DNA of 64,000 nt. Source: Streptomyces sp. Ag109_O5-1 (GTDB lineage: Bacteria > Actinomycetota > Actinomycetes > Streptomycetales > Streptomycetaceae). The translations under genes were made by a program, and so were the position numbers. This document shows positions 26,718 to 37,965 of the stretch, in pieces. The notes below the pieces were generated by a model. It worked only from the letters and a program-made list of their open reading frames with translations, was not told the origin of the DNA and did not search any database. Numbering within the stretch: position 1 is the stretch's first letter; every line of letters begins with the position of its first letter. The DNA is taken from positions 1,922,001 to 1,986,000 of the forward strand of contig NZ_RKQF01000001.1 of assembly GCF_003814875.1 (NCBI RefSeq), written 5' to 3'.

Positions 26718-27556
26718 GGCTGTACCAGCCCTTCGTAGGCATCGGGACGGCGGTCGCGGTAGAAAGCCCACTGCTGCCGCACTTCTTCGATCAGGTCGAA
26801 GTCGAGGTCGCGGACGACGAGTTCCTCACCCTTGTCGCTCGCCACCTCCCCCACGAACTGCCCACGTGGATCAACGAAATAGCTTGTCCCGTAGAAATCG
26901 TTGTCCCCGTACTCCTCCTGACCCACCCGGTTGATGGCGGCGATGAAGTACTCGTTGGCGACGGCGGCGGCCGGCTGCTCCAGCTGCCAGAGGTAGGCCG
27001 ACAGACCGCGCGAGGTGGCCGACGGGTTGTAGACCAGCTGGGCGCCGTTGAGGCCGAGTTGGCGCCAGCCTTCCGGGAAGTGGCGGTCGTAGCAGATGTA
27101 CACGCCGACCTTGCCGACGGCGGTGTCGAAGACCGGCCAGCCGATGTTGCCGGGCTTGAAGTAGTACTTCTCCCAGAAGCCCTTGACCTGCGGGATGTGG
27201 TGCTTGCGGTACTTGCCGAGGAAGGTGCCGTCGGCGTCGATCACGGCGGCGGTGTTGTAGTAGAAGCCGGACTGCTCGACCTCGAAGACCGGGACGACGA
27301 TCACCATGCCGGTCTCGCGGGCCAGTTCCTGCATACGGCTGACCGTCGGGCCGTCCGGGACCGGCTCGGCCCAGCGGTAGTGCTCGGGTTCCTGGACCTG
27401 GCAGAAGTAGGGGGCGTTGAAGACTTCCTGAAATCCGATGATCTTCGCACCCTGGCGGGCCGCCTCGCGGGCGTACACCTCGTGTTTCGCCACCATGGAC
27501 TCGGTGTCGCCGGTCCAGGTGGCCTGGACCAGAGCGGCGCGTACGACGTTGGCCAT
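26714..27556 (-). CDS. nitrilase-superfamily N-carbamoyl amidohydrolase, second copy
   Basis: This 280-residue paralogue has the same triad spacing as the gene at 22620: E44 (GFQEVFNAPYF), K118 (GKYRKHHIPQ) and C155 (VYICYDRHFPEGW). The two are clearly recent paralogues yet differ at the substrate-proximal loops (FNAPYF versus FYGPYF; the FEVEQSGFY segment). It is the first gene of the locus and is translationally coupled to the aminotransferase gene, suggesting it delivers the amino acid to that enzyme. Confidence 0.9.
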   Translation of the reverse strand: MANVVRAALVQATWTGDTESMVAKHEVYAREAARQGAKIIGFQEVFNAPYFCQVQEPEHYRWAEPVPDGPTVSRMQELARETGMVIVVPVFEVEQSGFYYNTAAVIDADGTFLGKYRKHHIPQVKGFWEKYYFKPGNIGWPVFDTAVGKVGVYICYDRHFPEGWRQLGLNGAQLVYNPSATSRGLSAYLWQLEQPAAAVANEYFIAAINRVGQEEYGDNDFYGTSYFVDPRGQFVGEVASDKGEELVVRDLDFDLIEEVRQQWAFYRDRRPDAYEGLVQP

Positions 27557-27732
27557 GAGCTGCTCCTTCTACGCCCGTAGAGGGTCGAAAGTAAGCCTCC
27601 TCGGAGTCCTTGCCAAGACCATCGTCGTTAAGCCGCCGAGTCGATCGCGTTTCCTACCTGGCTGGCGGATGCGGGGGCCGATTCGGGGGCACCGTTGCGG
27701 GTGCGGGAGCGCTTCGGACTGCGGGTGCGTCG

Positions 27733-27799
27733 TGGCTGGTCTCGCAGTTCCTCCCCCAGCCTTCGGCCAGGGGTACCCCCAGCGCCCTTTGGGGCGCGT
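27733..27799 (+). repeat. REP-like palindromic intergenic element, copy C
   Basis: The copy reads CTCGCAGTTCCTCCCCCAGC, CTTCGGCCAG, GGGGTACCCC and CAGCGCCC. It lies between the large hypothetical gene and the first nitrilase gene, in the promoter-proximal spacer. Confidence 0.8.
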
Positions 27800-27813
27800 C
27801 GCGGTCAGACCCC

Positions 27814-29499
27814 TCAAGAAGCGAAGCCCGCCACCCTGAGCGCGTGCAGCAGGTCCCACTGGCGTTGCTCCGAGATCGTCTGTGCCGAGTCGAGGAGCAG
27901 CGGGACCAGGCGGTGCGGGTCCGGCTCCGCGCAGTGGGCCGCCTCCTCCGGGGTGCGGACCTGGACGTAGGCGTCCAGCAGGGCCCGGGCCTCGCGGTGG
28001 CGGCCCTCCGCGTCCAGGGCGAGGACCGCCTCGCCCATCTCCGTGGCGGGGCGGACCACGCCCTGGCGGAGTATCTGGCTGCCGTCGGCGGTCCGGCCCG
28101 CGACGGTCAGGGCGTCGGCGACCGCCACCAGCCGGGCGGGCGGCAGTGAGGCCGCCTCCCACAGCAGCGTGGCCCAGTCGGCGCCGAGTCCGGCCCTCTG
28201 GAGGGCGTCCGCGAGTTGCGGGAGCCGGGCGGCGGGCCACTGCGCGACCTCGGCCAGGAGTGCGTGCGCTTCGCCGGTGCGACCCTCCGCACGCAGCCGC
28301 ACCAGCTGCTGCACGGCCTCGGCCACGGCCTGCCCCGCCTCCTGGTCGGGCCGCTCCACCACGGGCTCCGGCTGCACCGGTGTCTCGGCGGCCCCGGCGA
28401 ACCTGGCCCCGCGCGGGGTCCCGCGGCCGGTGGGGGCGGCGGGCACGGGCACTTCGGGGGTCTGCGGTACGACCGAGGGCGCGGCCTCGTCCGCCGCCAT
28501 ACCCGCGAACCGGGCGCTGCCCCGTCGCCGCTTGCGCTGCTTGGCGGGAGCGGGGGCGGGGGCAGGGACGGGGGCCGATGCGGGTGTGCCGTCGTCAGTG
28601 GTGGGCTCGGCCCGACGGCCGTACCTCGTGGCGCCGGTCTCGGACGCCGCGCCCGAGTGGTCGGCCGCCGGTTCGGCCGCGGCGAAGTCGGCCTGCGGAT
28701 CGTAGGACGCGTGGCCGGGGGCAGCGGGCCCACGCGGCGGAGAGCCGAACACGGCGGCCTCGTCCGCCATGGACTCGAACCCGAGCGATCCGCCGGCCGC
28801 GGAATCATCTGCTACCGGCCGGTTCACCGCGGCCCCGAACACGGACGCCCCATCGGGCACGGGCTCGCCGGCCGCCGCTCCGCTCACCGGAGTCCCGCCC
28901 GTCGGGAACTCGTCGTCGGCGCGGAGTGCGGCCCCGCCTGTCCGGCCCCGAAGTACTCGCGGCGCGCTCCCCCGCAGGTCCCCGGCGCCGGTCCGCGCGT
29001 CCAGTCGCTCCAGTCGCGCCCGGAGTTCGGCGCACCGGGCGGAGGCCCGTTCGTGGTCGTCGCGGGCCCAGGCGAGGTCGACGGTGAGGGCCTCGGCCTC
29101 CTCGTGGGAGCGCGCGGAGCCGAGCGCGCGGCCGAGCCGGTCCAGCCGTTCGGCGGCGTACCGCTGTTCGCGGAGCATGCCGTCGAGGCGGTCGCTCAGG
29201 TCCTCCCGGGCGCCGGGCCGGGCGTCGTGTGCGGTGAGGGCGCTCGCGTGCAGCGGCCGGGCCTGTTCGGCCTCGTGTGCGGCGGCCTCGGTGCCGTAGG
29301 CGATCGCGAGGTCCTGGAGCAGTGCCTCCACGACGTCCCAGGGCGGCACCTCACGCCCGCCGAGGCAGGCCTGCATACCGTCCGGGTCGCGTTGCCAGAA
29401 CACCGCGCACCAGCCGCCGCCCTGGTCCAGACGCGCCAGCAGGCCGTTGAGGTAGTTCGCGAACTCCCGTACCCGGCCCGGGAGCCGATCCCCCGTCAT
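27814..29499 (-). CDS. large Ala/Pro-rich hypothetical protein
   Basis: The ATG at 29499 (MTGDRLPGRVREFANYLNGL) has GGGAGGTGC upstream and opens 561 residues. The N-terminal region (about 1-75) is a compact domain with GGGWCAVFWQRDPDGMQACL and VPPWDVVEALLQDLA. It is followed by a heptad-rich coiled-coil-like stretch (about 95-175), a long disordered Ala/Pro/Gly linker, a KQRKRRR basic patch (near 340), and a C-terminal helical-repeat region (about 400-560). The N-terminal part looks like an effector-associated or DNA-related small domain typical of Streptomyces hypotheticals. I do not recognise a function. Confidence 0.8.
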   Translation of the reverse strand: MTGDRLPGRVREFANYLNGLLARLDQGGGWCAVFWQRDPDGMQACLGGREVPPWDVVEALLQDLAIAYGTEAAAHEAEQARPLHASALTAHDARPGAREDLSDRLDGMLREQRYAAERLDRLGRALGSARSHEEAEALTVDLAWARDDHERASARCAELRARLERLDARTGAGDLRGSAPRVLRGRTGGAALRADDEFPTGGTPVSGAAAGEPVPDGASVFGAAVNRPVADDSAAGGSLGFESMADEAAVFGSPPRGPAAPGHASYDPQADFAAAEPAADHSGAASETGATRYGRRAEPTTDDGTPASAPVPAPAPAPAKQRKRRRGSARFAGMAADEAAPSVVPQTPEVPVPAAPTGRGTPRGARFAGAAETPVQPEPVVERPDQEAGQAVAEAVQQLVRLRAEGRTGEAHALLAEVAQWPAARLPQLADALQRAGLGADWATLLWEAASLPPARLVAVADALTVAGRTADGSQILRQGVVRPATEMGEAVLALDAEGRHREARALLDAYVQVRTPEEAAHCAEPDPHRLVPLLLDSAQTISEQRQWDLLHALRVAGFAS

Positions 29500-29634
29500 C
29501 GCGCACCTCCCGCAACTCCCGCCGGCCCGGAACACTCCGGCTCCGTAGGCAACACCAGTCGTGTTACGGGGCTGCTACGGGGAGTTTTCAGCGGGCGCGC
29601 AGAGCCCTCATTGCGGGATCTTGACCGATGCGCG

Positions 29635-29886
29635 TCAGGCGACGACCAGGGCGCAGCGCTGGACCAGTTCGTCCATCGACAGACCGAGGGCGCGGGCCAG
29701 TGCGGCGACGGTGAAGAACGCCGGGGTCGGCGCCCGGCCGGTCTCGATCTTGCGGAGGGTCTCGGCCGAGATGCCGGCCTCGGCCGCCACCTCCGTCATG
29801 CTCCGGCCGCCGCGCGCCTCGCGCAGCAGCTGCCCGAGCCGTTCGCCGCGTTCACGCTCTTCCGGGGTGAGAGGGGTGCGTACCAT
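29635..29886 (-). CDS. XRE-family helix-turn-helix regulator
   Basis: The 83-residue protein is essentially one HTH: RLGQLLREARGGRSMTEVAA followed by EAGISAETLRKIETGRAPTP and the AALARALGLSMDELV tail. It faces the methionine aminopeptidase gene across only 44 bases. A TAGAAT-like -10 lies 6 bases from its ATG, suggesting a leaderless transcript. It likely controls itself and the divergent gene; that role is inferred from position. Confidence 0.9.
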   Translation of the reverse strand: MVRTPLTPEERERGERLGQLLREARGGRSMTEVAAEAGISAETLRKIETGRAPTPAFFTVAALARALGLSMDELVQRCALVVA

Positions 29887-29930
29887 GCCGTCATTCTAAC
29901 CCGGTCGAGTAAGCCGGTATATTAATTGGC
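29887..29930. promoter_or_regulatory. compact divergent promoter between XRE regulator and methionine aminopeptidase
   Basis: Only 44 bases separate the two start codons. TATATT (29918-29923) ends 7 bases before the aminopeptidase ATG, and TAGAAT (minus strand, 29898-29893) ends 6 bases before the XRE ATG. Neither gene has a clear Shine-Dalgarno, so both could be leaderless. Confidence 0.45.
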
Positions 29931-30710
29931 ATGGTGGAACTGAAGACAGACACATCGATCGACGCCATGTACGAGGCGGGGCAGGTGGTCGGGCGGGCCC
30001 TGACGGCCGTACGGGAGGCCGCCGACGTCGGCGTCTCCCTGCTCGAACTGGACGAGGTGGCCAGGGAGGTGCTGCGTACGGCCGGAGCCTCCTCCCCCTT
30101 CCTCGGCTACCGGCCCTCCTTCGCGCCCACCCCGTTCCCGGCGGTCATCTGCGCCTCCGTGAACGACGCGATCGTGCACGGCATCCCGACCGCGTACCGG
30201 CTGCGCGACGGCGACCTGGTCTCCATCGACTGCGGCGCGGTACTGGACGGCTGGGCGGGCGACTCGGCGATCAGCTTCACGGTCGGCAGACCGCGCCCCG
30301 CGGACGTCCGGCTGATCGAGACGGCCGAGCGGGCGCTGGCGGCGGGCATCGCGGCGGCCGTCGTCGGCAACCGCATCGGCGACATCGCGCACGCGATCGG
30401 CCGGGTGTGCCGGGAGGCCGGCTACGGCATCCCGCAGGACTTCGGCGGACACGGCATCGGCCGTCGTATGCACGAGGACCCGGGGGTGCCGAACGAGGGC
30501 CGCCCCGGCCGCGGTCTTCCGCTCCGCCAGGGCCTGGTCATCGCGATCGAGCCCATGCTGATCGGCAGCGGCCGCGACGGCTACCACGCGGCCCCCGACG
30601 GCTGGACCCTGTGCACGAACGACGGCTCCCGCGCGGCCCACGCCGAGCACACGGTGGCGGTCACGGAGACCGGGCCGCGGGTCCTCACCGAGCGGAATTC
30701 AAAGGCGTGA
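29931..30710 (+). CDS. map: type I methionine aminopeptidase
   Basis: This 259-residue metalloprotease has the five conserved metal ligands: the two Asp of SIDCGAVLDGWAGDSAISF, the His of FGGHGIGRRMHEDP, and the Glu of VIAIEPML and AEHTVAV. It removes the initiator Met from nascent proteins. It is somewhat shorter at the N terminus than the main housekeeping enzyme and stands beside a divergent XRE regulator rather than a ribosomal operon. It is therefore probably the second, regulated MetAP that streptomycetes carry. Start ATG at 29931; no SD is seen. Confidence 0.93.
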   Translation: MVELKTDTSIDAMYEAGQVVGRALTAVREAADVGVSLLELDEVAREVLRTAGASSPFLGYRPSFAPTPFPAVICASVNDAIVHGIPTAYRLRDGDLVSIDCGAVLDGWAGDSAISFTVGRPRPADVRLIETAERALAAGIAAAVVGNRIGDIAHAIGRVCREAGYGIPQDFGGHGIGRRMHEDPGVPNEGRPGRGLPLRQGLVIAIEPMLIGSGRDGYHAAPDGWTLCTNDGSRAAHAEHTVAVTETGPRVLTERNSKA

Positions 30711-31074
30711 CACAGCCCATCCCCGAGCGTCTCCAATAACCGCGTGCCGACCCATGAATTCCCTATGCCGCTGAGCAGCCGCCGTAATGCGCCCGTATAC
30801 ATATCCGTGACGGGCGGAGAAAAGGCCGCCCAAATCAGCGAAGGAGTTCTCATGGAAAACGTGCGCATGCGAGTACCGGTCCCCCGGCCCACGCGGCGGC
30901 GCCCGGTACCTCCGCCGCCTCCGCCGCAGGGTCAGCGGCCGCCCCGGCCGCATCCAACGGCCGCTGATCTCCTGACGTAACACCGTCCGTGGCAGGCTGA
31001 CCGGCGGAGGTACGCCCCCCTCCGCCGGTCCGCGCCCGAGGCGACTCGGGGTGACCCGGGGTGGAAGGAAGGCG
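30711..31074. other. 364-base spacer before the ABC exporter remnant
   Basis: This holds an A/T-richer stretch (CGTATACATATCC near 30795), a possible promoter, and the 42-codon proline-rich ORF at 30852. The last 90 bases before the ABC gene show no other signal than its GGAAGGAAGG ribosome-binding site. Confidence 0.5.
30852..30980 (+). CDS. 42-residue arginine/proline-rich small ORF
   Basis: An ATG at 30852 follows GAAGGAG by six bases, a good ribosome-binding site. The 42-residue product contains 14 prolines, including six consecutive (residues 20-25), and eight arginines, with RRR at 15-17 and pairs of the form PRP and PPRP. It ends ADLLT before a TAA. No signal peptide and no membrane segment are present. 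Composition resembles proline-rich antimicrobial peptides, or alternatively a stalling leader controlling the downstream genes. The ABC exporter starts 94 bases later. It has no homologue I can name, so whether it is translated is open. Confidence 0.4.
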   Translation: MENVRMRVPVPRPTRRRPVPPPPPPQGQRPPRPHPTAADLLT

Positions 31075-32431
31075 ATGTTCCGGCGGCACGCGAAGATCTC
31101 CCCGGCCACCGCATTTCGCAGACTGTGGCCGCTCACCCGGCCCGAAAGAATTCATCTCTGGACCGCCGTACTGTGCCAGACGATTTCCGTCGCATGTGAC
31201 ACGGCGGCCATTCAGGTTTTCTCCTATCTCACCGACAAGGTCCTCACCTCGGCCGATCCGACGAAATTCTGGAGACCGGCCGGGCTGTGGCTCACGGTGG
31301 CTCTGCTGGGCGCGGCCGTGACATTCGCGGCCCAACAGCTGACCACCCGTGCCGAGGAGGGTTTCCGGCTCCGCTGCCGCGACGAGGTGTTCCAGCACGC
31401 CCAGCGGCTGCCCCCGCACTACTACGAGAACAATCCCCGGGGCGACCTGCCGGCCCGGTTCACCGGGGACATCGACGAGGCGGAGCACGTGGTCGCCTCC
31501 GGCCCGGTACAGCTGCTCAACACCGCCGTCAGCCTGCTCTTCTTCGCCGGCGCCGCGCTGTGGCTGCGCTGGGAGCTGGCCCTGCTCACCTTCGCCGCGG
31601 CGCCGGTGCTGTGGCTGGGCACGCGCCGGCTGTCCCGGCCGATCCGGACGCTGTCGCGCGCGGAGCGCGACCGGTACGGGGAACTGGTCGACGCGCTCGA
31701 CGAGAACCTCGCGAACATGCCCGTCGTACAGGCGCCCCGGCGCGGTCACCCCGGACAACGTCGGCTTCACCTATCCCGGCGGGAACCGGCCGATCGTCAC
31801 CGGCCTCGGCTTCACGGCGTACCCGGGCCAGCTGGTCCTCATCGACGGCCCCAGCGGCTCGGGCAAGTCCACCCTGGCGAAACTGCTGCTGCGCTTCTAC
31901 GACCCCACCGAGGGCCGCATCCTCCTGGACGGCCGCGACATCACGAGCCTCCCGCTGCGCAGACTCCGCGAACTGATCACTCTCGTGCCGCAGGACCCGA
32001 TGCTGCTCGACGCCACGATCCGCGAGAACATCGCGTACGGCCGTCCCGGCGCCGACGAGCGGAGCGTCCTGCGCGCGGCCGAGGCCGCCGACGTGGCCGG
32101 CTTCGCCCACCGTATGCCGGACGGCTACGACACCGCCGTGGGCCCCGGCGGACGGCAGCTGTCCGGCGGCCAGCAGCGGCGCGTGGCCATCGCGCGGGCG
32201 CCGGTGCGCGACACCCCGGTCCTGGTCCTGGACGAGCCGACGACGGGCCTGGACGCCGAGTCCGCCCGCCGTGTGATGGAGCCGCTGCGCCGGCTGATGG
32301 CGTCCCGCACCACGTTCCTCATCACGCACGACCCGCAACTCGCCGTCCAGGCCGATACCGTCCTGCCCGTCGGGCCGCTGCCCGAACTGCTGGACGTGCC
32401 CCCCTCCGGCGGGCGTGCGAAGGTGGTGTGA
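31075..32431 (+). pseudogene. ABC exporter (fused membrane + ATPase domains) with internal deletion and frameshift
   Basis: The first frame (ATG 31075, GGAAGGAAGG upstream) gives helices 1-4 of an ABC exporter, ending at ENLANMPVVQA near 31733. The ATPase part resumes in another frame with AVTPDNVGFTYPGG, Walker A GPSGSGKSTLAK, Q-loop VPQDPML, signature LSGGQQRRVAIARA, Walker B VLVLDEPT and H-loop THD, ending at a TGA at 32429. About 100 codons including helices 5 and 6 and the linker are missing at the joint. A full exporter would be roughly 580 residues. It is adjacent to the proline-rich small ORF and a Clp ATPase gene. Confidence 0.82.
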
Positions 32432-32523
32432 CCGAGCCCTGCAGGGGCACCCGCGTGGGCCGGCACGTCGACCAGCGAGCGCGTCCCCCAAGGCGCCGGG
32501 ACGCCGGAACGGAACGAACGCCC

Positions 32524-35054
<2,531 letters not shown>

Positions 35055-35067
<13 letters not shown>

Positions 35068-35122
35068 GGGCACTGGGGGTACCCCCGGCCGAAGGCTGGG
35101 GGAGGAACTGCGCGACCAGCCC
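35055..35122 (-). repeat. REP-like palindromic intergenic element, copy D
   Basis: The copy contains GCGCCCCGTTAGGGGCACTG, GGGGTACCCC, GGCCGAAGGCTGGGGGAGG and AACTGCGCGACCAGC, in reverse orientation to copies A and C. It supplies the last codons and stop (TAG at 35065) of the Clp gene, and it lies between convergent genes. Confidence 0.8.
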
Positions 35123-35144
35123 CCGCACACCCGCAGCCCGCATA

Positions 35145-36941
35145 CTACGGAGCCGGATCCACCACCTGAGCGGATCCACCACCCCGCCGCACAGTCTCAG
35201 CCGCCGCCAGCCACTTCCCACCGGGCAACCGCTGCACCCCAGTAGCCGCCCCGATCTCGGCATTCAACGAGAACACATGCCCAATCGCCTCCAACTTCCC
35301 CCTCAACACAGGGTCGTTGTACAGCGCAGGCTCAAGCTCGGTCTTGGCAGCGTTCCGCTGCGATGCACGCGGCGCCGCGATCGCGTCCACCAACGGCAGA
35401 TGCCGGTCGATGAACTCGGTCAGCACCTGGAGCACGGTGGTGATGATGGTCGCCCCACCGGGCGAACCCACGGCCACCACAGGCCGGTTCGTCTTGTCCA
35501 GCACGATCGTCGGCGAGATGGAAGACCGCGGCCGCTTCCCGGGCCCGGGCAGGTTCGGGTCGTGCACCGCGGGGTTCGCCGGGGTGAACGAGAAGTCGGT
35601 CAGCTCGTTGTTGAGCAGGAACCCCCGCCCCGGAACAGTGATCGCGCTGCCGCCGGTCTGCTCGATGGTGAGCGTGTAGGAGACGACGTTCCCCCACTTG
35701 TCGGCGACGGTGAGGTGGGTCGTGTTCTCCCCCTCGTACGTGGTCGGCGCCGCCGTACCGGTCGAGCCCGGGTCATTGGGATCGCCCGGCGCGACCGGAC
35801 TCGTCAGCACCGAGTCGTCGTGGATGAGCGCCGCCCGCTCGTCGGCGTACCGCTGTGACAGCAGCCCCTTCGTCGGGACGTCCTCGAACGCGGGGTCGCC
35901 CACCCAGCGCCCGCGGTCGGCGAAGGAGATCCGGCTCGCCTCGATGTAGTGGTGCAGATACTGCACCTCACTGGCCTTGGAGAGGTCTGTGTTCTCAAGG
36001 ATGTTGAGGGCTTCCCCGACCGTCGTGCCACCCGACGACGAGGGCGCTATCGAGTACACCTTGAGCCCGCGGTACGAGGTCTCGGTGGGCGCCTGCAGCT
36101 TCGCCCGGTAGGCGGCCAGATCCTTCGCGGACAGCTTGCCCGCACGTGCCTTCCACCCCGAACTCGGGTCCGCCGGAGGATTGTCGACCGTGGTGAGGAT
36201 GTCCTTGCCCAGGTCGCCCCGGTAGATCGCCCCGATCCCCTTCTTCCCCAGCTCCTCATAGGTGCGGGCGAGATCGGGGTTCTTGAAGGTGGAACCGACC
36301 ACCGGCAGCTGACCACCCGGCAGGAACAGCTTCGCGGTGTCCGGGAAGTACCGGAACCGTGTCTCGTTAGCGGCGGTCTGCGACCGGAACGTGTCGTCGA
36401 CGACGAAGCCGTCACGGGCGATCCGCTCGGCCGGCTTCAGCACCGTACCGAGCCGTTCGCTGCCCCACTGGTCCAGCGCCGTCTGCCAGGTGGCGGGTGT
36501 TCCGGGTGTCCCGACGCTCAGCCCACTGCTGACCGCGTCCGCGAAGGCCAGCGGCTGGCCGTTCTCCACGAACAGGTTGGAGTCGGCGGTGAGCGGTGCC
36601 GTCTCGCGGCCGTCGATCGTGTGCACCGTACGGGACTTGGCGTCGTAGTAGACGAAGTAGCCGCCTCCGCCGACGCCGGAGGAGTAGGGCTCGGTGACCC
36701 CGAGCGCGGCGGCGGTCGCGACGGCCGCGTCGACCGCGTTGCCGCCCTTGCGCAGTACCTCTATACCGGCCGCGGAGGCGTCCTGGTCGACGCTGGCGAC
36801 CGCACCTCCGTAGCCGACGGCCACCGGGACCTTCGCGGCGGTCGCACCGCCGGAGGCGGCAGGCGGTGCCGCCGCTCCCACCGACACCACGGCGGCCGAG
36901 ACCGCCAGGACCGTCAGTTTCCGCGCGACAGGGCGACGCAT
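35145..36941 (-). CDS. ggt: secreted gamma-glutamyltransferase
   Basis: A 598-residue precursor with ATG at 36941 (GGAGG 5 bases upstream) starts MRMRRPVARKLTVLAVSAAV, a signal peptide cleaved near ASGGATAAK. The family signature GVGGGGYFVYYDAKSRTV and GGNAVDAAVATAAALGVTEP are present. The autoprocessing threonine is in GENTTHLTVADKWGNVVSYT (about residue 405). It should act extracellularly or at the cell surface on glutathione or gamma-glutamyl peptides. It is convergent with the Clp gene. The cytoplasmic paralogue at 8617 shares the fold but not the signal peptide. Confidence 0.93.
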   Translation of the reverse strand: MRRPVARKLTVLAVSAAVVSVGAAAPPAASGGATAAKVPVAVGYGGAVASVDQDASAAGIEVLRKGGNAVDAAVATAAALGVTEPYSSGVGGGGYFVYYDAKSRTVHTIDGRETAPLTADSNLFVENGQPLAFADAVSSGLSVGTPGTPATWQTALDQWGSERLGTVLKPAERIARDGFVVDDTFRSQTAANETRFRYFPDTAKLFLPGGQLPVVGSTFKNPDLARTYEELGKKGIGAIYRGDLGKDILTTVDNPPADPSSGWKARAGKLSAKDLAAYRAKLQAPTETSYRGLKVYSIAPSSSGGTTVGEALNILENTDLSKASEVQYLHHYIEASRISFADRGRWVGDPAFEDVPTKGLLSQRYADERAALIHDDSVLTSPVAPGDPNDPGSTGTAAPTTYEGENTTHLTVADKWGNVVSYTLTIEQTGGSAITVPGRGFLLNNELTDFSFTPANPAVHDPNLPGPGKRPRSSISPTIVLDKTNRPVVAVGSPGGATIITTVLQVLTEFIDRHLPLVDAIAAPRASQRNAAKTELEPALYNDPVLRGKLEAIGHVFSLNAEIGAATGVQRLPGGKWLAAAETVRRGGGSAQVVDPAP

Positions 36942-37084
36942 CCGCACCTCCAGTTCACGAATGTCAGCGCAGCGTATCCATAGGGCCGGGGCCCCGACAG
37001 GCGCATTCAGGGCACTGTCATATGACTGCCACACTTCGAACACGGGTACGTTCCGGCCACCTGTGCCCGCTAGCATGCGCGCCC

Positions 37085-37849
37085 ATGAATGACGACCTGC
37101 GCAACATTGTCCTCGGTGTGGTGGCCGCCGGCATCAGCGCCGCTCTCGGCTGGCTGGCCCGCACCTACATCTGGCGGCGGAAGCTGCGCCGCAAGCAGGC
37201 CTTCTTCGGGCTGCCCGAGAACTCGGAGTCGCTGCTGGTCGTCAACCGCGATCCGGCCACCTCCGAACCGGCGGTCCACCGTTTCGACGTGTTCGCGCTC
37301 CTGGAGCTGGCCGCGCTGATCAAGGACTGCGGGGCGAACCTGCAGATGGTGACGCAGGACAACGTCCAGCAGGGCTTCGGCGAGCGCACCGAGTTCTGCG
37401 TGGGCGGTCCCGGGTCGAACCGCCGCATGCTCGCGCACATGTCGGCGATGCTGCCCGGTGTACGCGTCAACATCGACCCGGAGCCGGGCCCGGACCGCGG
37501 CGCCTTCCAGATCGGCTCCGAGCGCTACCGCCTGGATCCGGGCATCACCGAGTACGTACTCCTCGCCCGTCTCACCGCCGGCCAACGACCCGACGCCCGG
37601 CCGGTGTTCCTCTTCTGCGGGCAGCGCGCGATCACCAACCAGGCCGCCACCCGCTACCTCGCACGCAACCACGAGCGGCTCGCCCGCAAGCACGGCAACA
37701 ACTCCTTCGTGCTGCTCCTCAAGGTCGTCAACTCGCAGGCGTACGGCCCTGACGTGGTCGAACTCGTCGCGGACGTCACCCGGGCCGCCCAGGCGCCGCT
37801 GCCGCCGGCGGCGACCGAAACCGCACCCTCGTCACACCGCGCCTCCTGA
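37085..37849 (+). CDS. membrane-anchored hypothetical protein
   Basis: This 254-residue protein starts MNDDLRNIVLGVVAAGISAA and has one N-terminal membrane helix with a basic cytoplasmic side (YIWRRKLRRKQ). A soluble domain follows with RDPATSEPAVHRFDVFALLE, GGPGSNRRMLAHMSAMLPGV and FLFCGQRAITNQAATRYLAR. These look like a nucleotide- or NAD-binding-like fold, but I cannot name the family. A Pro/Ala tail ends the protein. It is divergent from the ggt gene and precedes the secreted hydrolase gene by 116 bases. Confidence 0.82.
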   Translation: MNDDLRNIVLGVVAAGISAALGWLARTYIWRRKLRRKQAFFGLPENSESLLVVNRDPATSEPAVHRFDVFALLELAALIKDCGANLQMVTQDNVQQGFGERTEFCVGGPGSNRRMLAHMSAMLPGVRVNIDPEPGPDRGAFQIGSERYRLDPGITEYVLLARLTAGQRPDARPVFLFCGQRAITNQAATRYLARNHERLARKHGNNSFVLLLKVVNSQAYGPDVVELVADVTRAAQAPLPPAATETAPSSHRAS

Positions 37850-37965
37850 GTACCTGCACGCTTCAACAATCTTTACCGGCACGTAACTTACCGACGGGTT
37901 ACTTGCGGTAAGGCGTCGAGGTTACCGTCTGGTCACTTTGCACTGACACGAGTGAGGAGTGGCCG

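Noticed and set aside
27569..28240. Minus-strand open frame overlapping REP copy C
   Set aside because: It crosses the repeat and lies out of frame with the large hypothetical gene; no start signal and repeat-derived composition.
30711..30850. Possible riboswitch or leader RNA before the small ORF
   Set aside because: No conserved aptamer-like pairing could be recognised by eye; only a moderately A/T-rich promoter-like stretch.
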